Below, one piece after another: positions 5,293 to 7,906 of a stretch of 7,906 nucleotides of DNA; the first letter of the stretch is position 1; the number at the start of each line of letters is the position of its first letter. The position numbers and the translations under genes are program-made. The notes beneath the pieces are model-generated. The model saw only the letters and a list, made by a program, of their open reading frames with translations, searched no databases and was not told the DNA's origin. This stretch comes from JAVBSC01 sp031547305 (GTDB taxonomy: Bacteria; Desulfobacterota; Desulfovibrionia; Desulfovibrionales; Desulfovibrionaceae), in assembly GCA_031547305.1 (NCBI GenBank), contig JAVBSC010000080.1:1-7906 (forward strand), given 5' to 3'.

Positions 5293-7437
5293 CTATTGCT
5301 TCTTTTTGGTAAGTTCTTCCACCAGCTTGGTAAGCTCGTCAGCCTGGGGGCCAAAAGCGCCGGCAATCTGCGCGCTTTCCTTCATGTTGCTCCCTGTGGA
5401 ATCGCTCAGGATGCGCAAATTTTCCACAATTCCGCTTATCTTGGCGCTGGTGGCCGACTGATCCCGGCACAGCCCGGCAATGCCCTGAATCTGCGCATTC
5501 ACGGATTGCACAAGGTTGACTATGTCTCCCAGGGATTCCCGCGCCTTGTTCCCCAGCTCCACTGTCCGGCCCACCTGGTTCACGGCCCGTTCAACGCCTT
5601 CTATGCTCGAATCCATATTGGCGCGGATCTGTTTTATGGCCTCATCCACCTGCCGGGTGGCCTGCATGGTTTTTTCCGCCAGCTTGCGCACTTCGTCCGC
5701 CACCACCGCGAAACCGCGCCCGGCTTCGCCGGCCCTGGCCGCTTCAATGGCCGCGTTCAGGGCCAACAGGTTGGTCTGGTCCGCTATGTCGTTGATCATA
5801 TCCAAAATGGAGCCGATACCGGCGGTGCTGGCGCTCAGTTCATGCATCTGGCGGCCTATGCCCTCGCTTTCCGCGCGGATCAACTCAAAAGCCTCCAGGG
5901 TGCTTTTAACCACGCTCGCCCCATCCTCCGCCCTGGCCTTGGTCTGTTGGGCGAACTCCGCGGCTTCCCCGGCGTTGCCGGCCACACGCACGGTGGCTTC
6001 GTCCATGTCCTTGACCGCCGTGACGGTTTCCTGCACCAGTTCTCCCTGTTCCTCACTGGCGCGCTCCGCGTTGCGGATGATTGAGCTAAGGCTGCGGGCG
6101 GTTTCCTGCAGACGGTGGGACACGGTCTCCACCCGGCCGGCGGCGCTGAGCATTTCTCTGGCGCCATGTTCGGAAAGAGCGCGGGAAGCCTCGGCCTCGG
6201 CCATGGCGGCCTTGGCTCTTTCCGCCTCGCTGGCTGCTTCCTCCTGCTTTTTCTCCGCCTGCCCCATGACCTTCAGCAGGGACTCCAGCATGGAGGACAT
6301 GGCGGTTTTCAATTCCTGCAGCTCAAACAAAAAGCCCCGGCCATCCAACTCCGCTTTGTAATTTCCGGCCGCCACGGCCTTGGCGTAATCGCACAGCCTC
6401 CCCAATGGCCTGGACACGCTGTTGGCGCTCCAAATCACTATAAAGAGCAGCAGGAGCAGGGCCAGGCCGCTTACCGCCAGGCTGATGCGCAGTTGCGTGG
6501 CGCTCTGGGCGGTCACTTTTTCCAGAGGCAGGCCGACCATAAAATACCAGGGCGCGGCAAAAGATTCCAGGCTCAGGGGGATGTAGCACTCCAGAATTTC
6601 TTCGCCCGGCTTTACCCGGGAATCCACAATCAGGGAAAAGGATTTGCCTGTGGCCATGCCTTCGGAAACCTTTTGGCCGTCCGCTCCGAAAAACTGTGTC
6701 AGATCCCGCCCGACCTGCCCGTCAACCGGAGACGCCACAATGCTTTTTCCGTCGGCAATCAGATAGGCGTAGCCGCTGCCGTGCGGTTTGACCTTTTTGA
6801 TCAACTCGGAAAAATAATCCAGGCCGATATCCACCCCCACAACGCCGAGAAACTCGCCTTTATCCAGGATGGGCATAGCCACGCTGGTCATCAGGGGGTG
6901 GCTGTCAACGGTGTCGTCAATATATGGCGGAATTATGCAGAGCTTGCCCGTGTTTTTTGGTGCAACGTAGTAATGATCGTTGTCATAGTTGTCGGATTTG
7001 TCATACTCCAGATCCCCATTGGCCCCCGCAACCCAGTAGGCGTTGGCCCGTCCCGTCTCGTTGCCGACTTCGTCGTTGCCGGCGAAGTCGGCGTCGCGGC
7101 CGTCGTAGGCGTTCGCCTCCCAAAGCATCCAGACTCCGTAAAACAGCTCGTTCAGATGCGCCACCCCGGCCACGCTTTCCTTCAGCACTTCGCGCGGCAC
7201 ATCGCCCTTGGCGCGGAAGCGCTCCAGAGTGGTGGCCAGGCCCTTGGCCGCGCCTTCCGCGGTTTGCAGGTAGCCCAGCATAACCAGGGACTGCTCACGG
7301 GCCTGGGACTCCGCTTCAGCTATGGCGGCCTGGCCGGCAAGTCCACGTGAATTGATCTGGGCGTACACGGTCAGCAGGGCCAGAGCGATGACAATGGCCG
7401 GAAGCAGACCGATAAGCAGGCGCGTTTTAAGATGCAT
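5293..7437 (-). CDS. Methyl-accepting chemotaxis protein with periplasmic dCache-type sensor
   Basis: A 714-aa inner-membrane chemoreceptor that passes a ligand signal to CheA/CheW. Order of parts: membrane helix about 7-27; periplasmic dCache-like domain about 35-300, with EYDKSDNYDNDHYYVAPKNT at 144-163, PPYIDD at 170-175 and FLGVVGVDIGLDYF at 196-209; membrane helix about 316-336; HAMP about 337-390 (SRPLGRL at 342-348, AAGNYKAEL at 356-364); a coiled coil rich in Ala, Glu and Lys at 391-430; and the signalling domain about 430-690. The hairpin tip (NDIADQTNLLALNAAIEAAR at 549-568, GRGFAVVADEVRKLAEKT at 573-590) is intact. There is no C-terminal NWETF-like CheR tether. The RxWY core of the dCache amino-acid motif is not seen, so the ligand is unassigned. 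ATG 7437 has GAGGGG 5 nt upstream. It is a single-gene unit, closed by the terminator at 5231-5269. Confidence 0.96.
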   Translation of the reverse strand: MHLKTRLLIGLLPAIVIALALLTVYAQINSRGLAGQAAIAEAESQAREQSLVMLGYLQTAEGAAKGLATTLERFRAKGDVPREVLKESVAGVAHLNELFYGVWMLWEANAYDGRDADFAGNDEVGNETGRANAYWVAGANGDLEYDKSDNYDNDHYYVAPKNTGKLCIIPPYIDDTVDSHPLMTSVAMPILDKGEFLGVVGVDIGLDYFSELIKKVKPHGSGYAYLIADGKSIVASPVDGQVGRDLTQFFGADGQKVSEGMATGKSFSLIVDSRVKPGEEILECYIPLSLESFAAPWYFMVGLPLEKVTAQSATQLRISLAVSGLALLLLLFIVIWSANSVSRPLGRLCDYAKAVAAGNYKAELDGRGFLFELQELKTAMSSMLESLLKVMGQAEKKQEEAASEAERAKAAMAEAEASRALSEHGAREMLSAAGRVETVSHRLQETARSLSSIIRNAERASEEQGELVQETVTAVKDMDEATVRVAGNAGEAAEFAQQTKARAEDGASVVKSTLEAFELIRAESEGIGRQMHELSASTAGIGSILDMINDIADQTNLLALNAAIEAARAGEAGRGFAVVADEVRKLAEKTMQATRQVDEAIKQIRANMDSSIEGVERAVNQVGRTVELGNKARESLGDIVNLVQSVNAQIQGIAGLCRDQSATSAKISGIVENLRILSDSTGSNMKESAQIAGAFGPQADELTKLVEELTKKKQ

Positions 7438-7440
7438 TTT

Positions 7441-7687
7441 TTCCCCTCAAAAAATATCCGTAGTGTTTTAATAACGGCTAAACGAATGTAACTTGCTAAA
7501 AATAAATTATAATTGCTATAGCCAAGCCCAGGAAAAATAACAAGATTAAACACTGATTACCATGGTGTTACTGGATAATTCGGTGGATCTTTATAAAATT
7601 TTAGGCCCAGCACCCAATTAATTTGCCGTTAGCGTAAAGTCAATTTCTTTCACCCGGCAAGGCGGAGGATAAAAAGCGGCCAAAAGA
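7441..7687. other. AT-rich non-coding leader upstream of the MCP gene
   Basis: No gene is supported here. The stretch is far more AT-rich than its surroundings and holds the MCP ribosome site, the candidate promoter elements at 7471-7511, and a 19-codon ATG frame at 7562-7621 that has no ribosome site and is not called. Confidence 0.6.
7471..7496 (-). promoter_or_regulatory. Possible sigma-28 (FliA) promoter of the MCP gene
   Basis: On the minus strand, GCAAGTTA (7496-7489) and GCCGTTAT (7478-7471) are 10 nt apart. Compared with the flagellar sigma consensus TAAAGTTT-N11-GCCGATAA, the -10 matches 6 of 8, the -35 matches 5 of 8, and the spacer is one short. Chemoreceptor genes are often FliA-driven, which supports the idea. 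A TATAAT at 7511-7506 is an alternative -10 but lacks a good -35. Confidence 0.3.
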
Positions 7688-7715
7688 AAACCCCCGTTCG
7701 AAAAAACTGGGGTTT
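7682..7715 (-). terminator. Intrinsic terminator, minus strand (first of three hairpins)
   Basis: AAACCCC (7688-7694) pairs with GGGGTTT (7709-7715), extended inward past one mismatch by GTT (7696-7698) with AAC (7705-7707); the loop is CGAAAA. On the minus strand the stem is followed by TTTTCTTTT (7690-7682), a good U-tract. It would end transcripts coming from the right edge before the MCP promoter region. Confidence 0.6.
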
Positions 7716-7727
7716 GTCAGAAACCTG

Positions 7728-7760
7728 AACCGCCGGGCACCTCACAGGTGTCCGGCGGTT
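7728..7760. repeat. Hairpin, second of three
   Basis: AACCGCCGGGCACCT (7728-7742) pairs with AGGTGTCCGGCGGTT (7746-7760): 15 bp with one G-T type mismatch and a CAC loop. On the plus strand it is followed only by TTTT in total, a weak terminator tract. It probably acts together with the neighbouring hairpins. Confidence 0.65.
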
Positions 7761-7775
7761 TTCCGCAGACTGCTG

Positions 7776-7814
7776 ACAAAGCCCGGATTTGGCCAAGCCA
7801 AATCCGGGCTTTGT
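7776..7814. terminator. Long hairpin, third of three; probable bidirectional terminator
   Basis: An 18-bp perfect stem, ACAAAGCCCGGATTTGGC (7776-7793) with GCCAAATCCGGGCTTTGT (7797-7814), and a 3-nt loop. On the plus strand it is followed by GTCTTTTGG, a moderate U-tract. On the minus strand it lies 16 nt past the possible stop at 7833-7831, but the T-run there is poor. The stem is certain; the terminator role is likely. Confidence 0.65.
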
Positions 7815-7830
7815 GTCTTTTGGAAAGATG

Positions 7831-7906
7831 TCAGGCTCGTTGCAGGTTTTGGTTTTGTCTGGGCCAGATATAGATAAAAATGTCCAGCAAGATCCCGTAG
7901 CGGAGT
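7831..7906 (-). CDS. Possible C-terminal end of an unknown protein, cut by window edge
   Basis: Starting at 7905, a minus-strand frame gives 24 residues ending in TGA (7833-7831). The piece runs LRYGILLDIFIYIWP, then a polar tail ending LQRA; the hydrophobic stretch could be the end of a membrane segment. The other two minus-strand frames are also open at the edge, so the frame choice rests on the stop lying just before a strong hairpin. No family can be named from 24 residues. Confidence 0.35.
   Translation of the reverse strand, partial: LRYGILLDIFIYIWPRQNQNLQRA

Noticed and set aside
6115..7350. 411-codon plus-strand open frame
   Set aside because: Antisense to the chemoreceptor, whose HAMP, signalling tip and dCache motifs are intact on the minus strand.
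7562..7621. 19-codon ATG frame MVLLDNSVDLYKILGPAPN
   Set aside because: No ribosome site, too short, and inside an AT-rich leader where short frames arise by chance.
7829..7845. Sigma-54-like promoter TGTCAGGCTCGTTGCA
   Set aside because: Spacing fits the -24/-12 layout, but the near-invariant GG of the -24 element is GT, and it overlaps a probable stop codon and terminator.

Overview
The window looks like chromosomal DNA from a member of the Desulfovibrionaceae or a close relative. It is GC-rich, about 55-60% by eye. The strongest lineage clue is an ArsR-type winged-helix regulator fused to a methyltransferase-like domain, sitting directly upstream of S-adenosylhomocysteine hydrolase; this matches the SahR-AhcY arrangement described in Desulfovibrio. 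All five well-supported genes, plus a possible sixth cut by the right edge, are read from the minus strand. The long plus-strand open frames over them are shadows of GC-rich coding DNA.

Layout, left to right. (1) 1-1417: adenosylhomocysteinase, missing only its last few residues at the left edge. (2) 1421-2353: SahR-like regulator; ahcY starts 3 nt after its stop, so the two form a coupled operon. (3) 2417-2465: a strong sigma-70-type promoter (TTGACC, 17 nt, TATTAT) followed at once by a 20-bp near-perfect palindrome that is the likely SahR operator. (4) About 2470-3190: a decayed stretch with no intact gene. It holds a piece of a tyrosine recombinase (plus strand), a piece of a sigma-54-activator C-terminal region (minus strand) and a perfect 18-bp palindrome. 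(5) 3191-4054: a pirin-family cupin. (6) 4232-4984: a HEAT-like repeat protein with a TTG start and a leader that contains a nested hairpin. (7) 5293-7437: a dCache-type methyl-accepting chemotaxis protein with a textbook terminator at 5235-5269. (8) 7441-7906: an AT-rich leader, three consecutive hairpins that can also pair alternatively, and perhaps the C-terminal end of another minus-strand gene.

How it works together: AhcY removes the S-adenosylhomocysteine (SAH) left by methyltransferases. SahR probably senses SAH through its methyltransferase-like domain and represses the sahR-ahcY promoter until SAH rises. The chemoreceptor uses the same methylation currency, since CheR makes SAH, but nothing in the sequence ties it to the operon; it has its own leader and terminator. 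Pirin and the HEAT protein appear to be separate transcription units.

I found no clearly new multi-gene system. The parts most worth a second look are the promoter/operator arrangement, the three-hairpin array at 7688-7814, the nested hairpin in the HEAT-protein leader, and the two gene remnants at 2616-3178.
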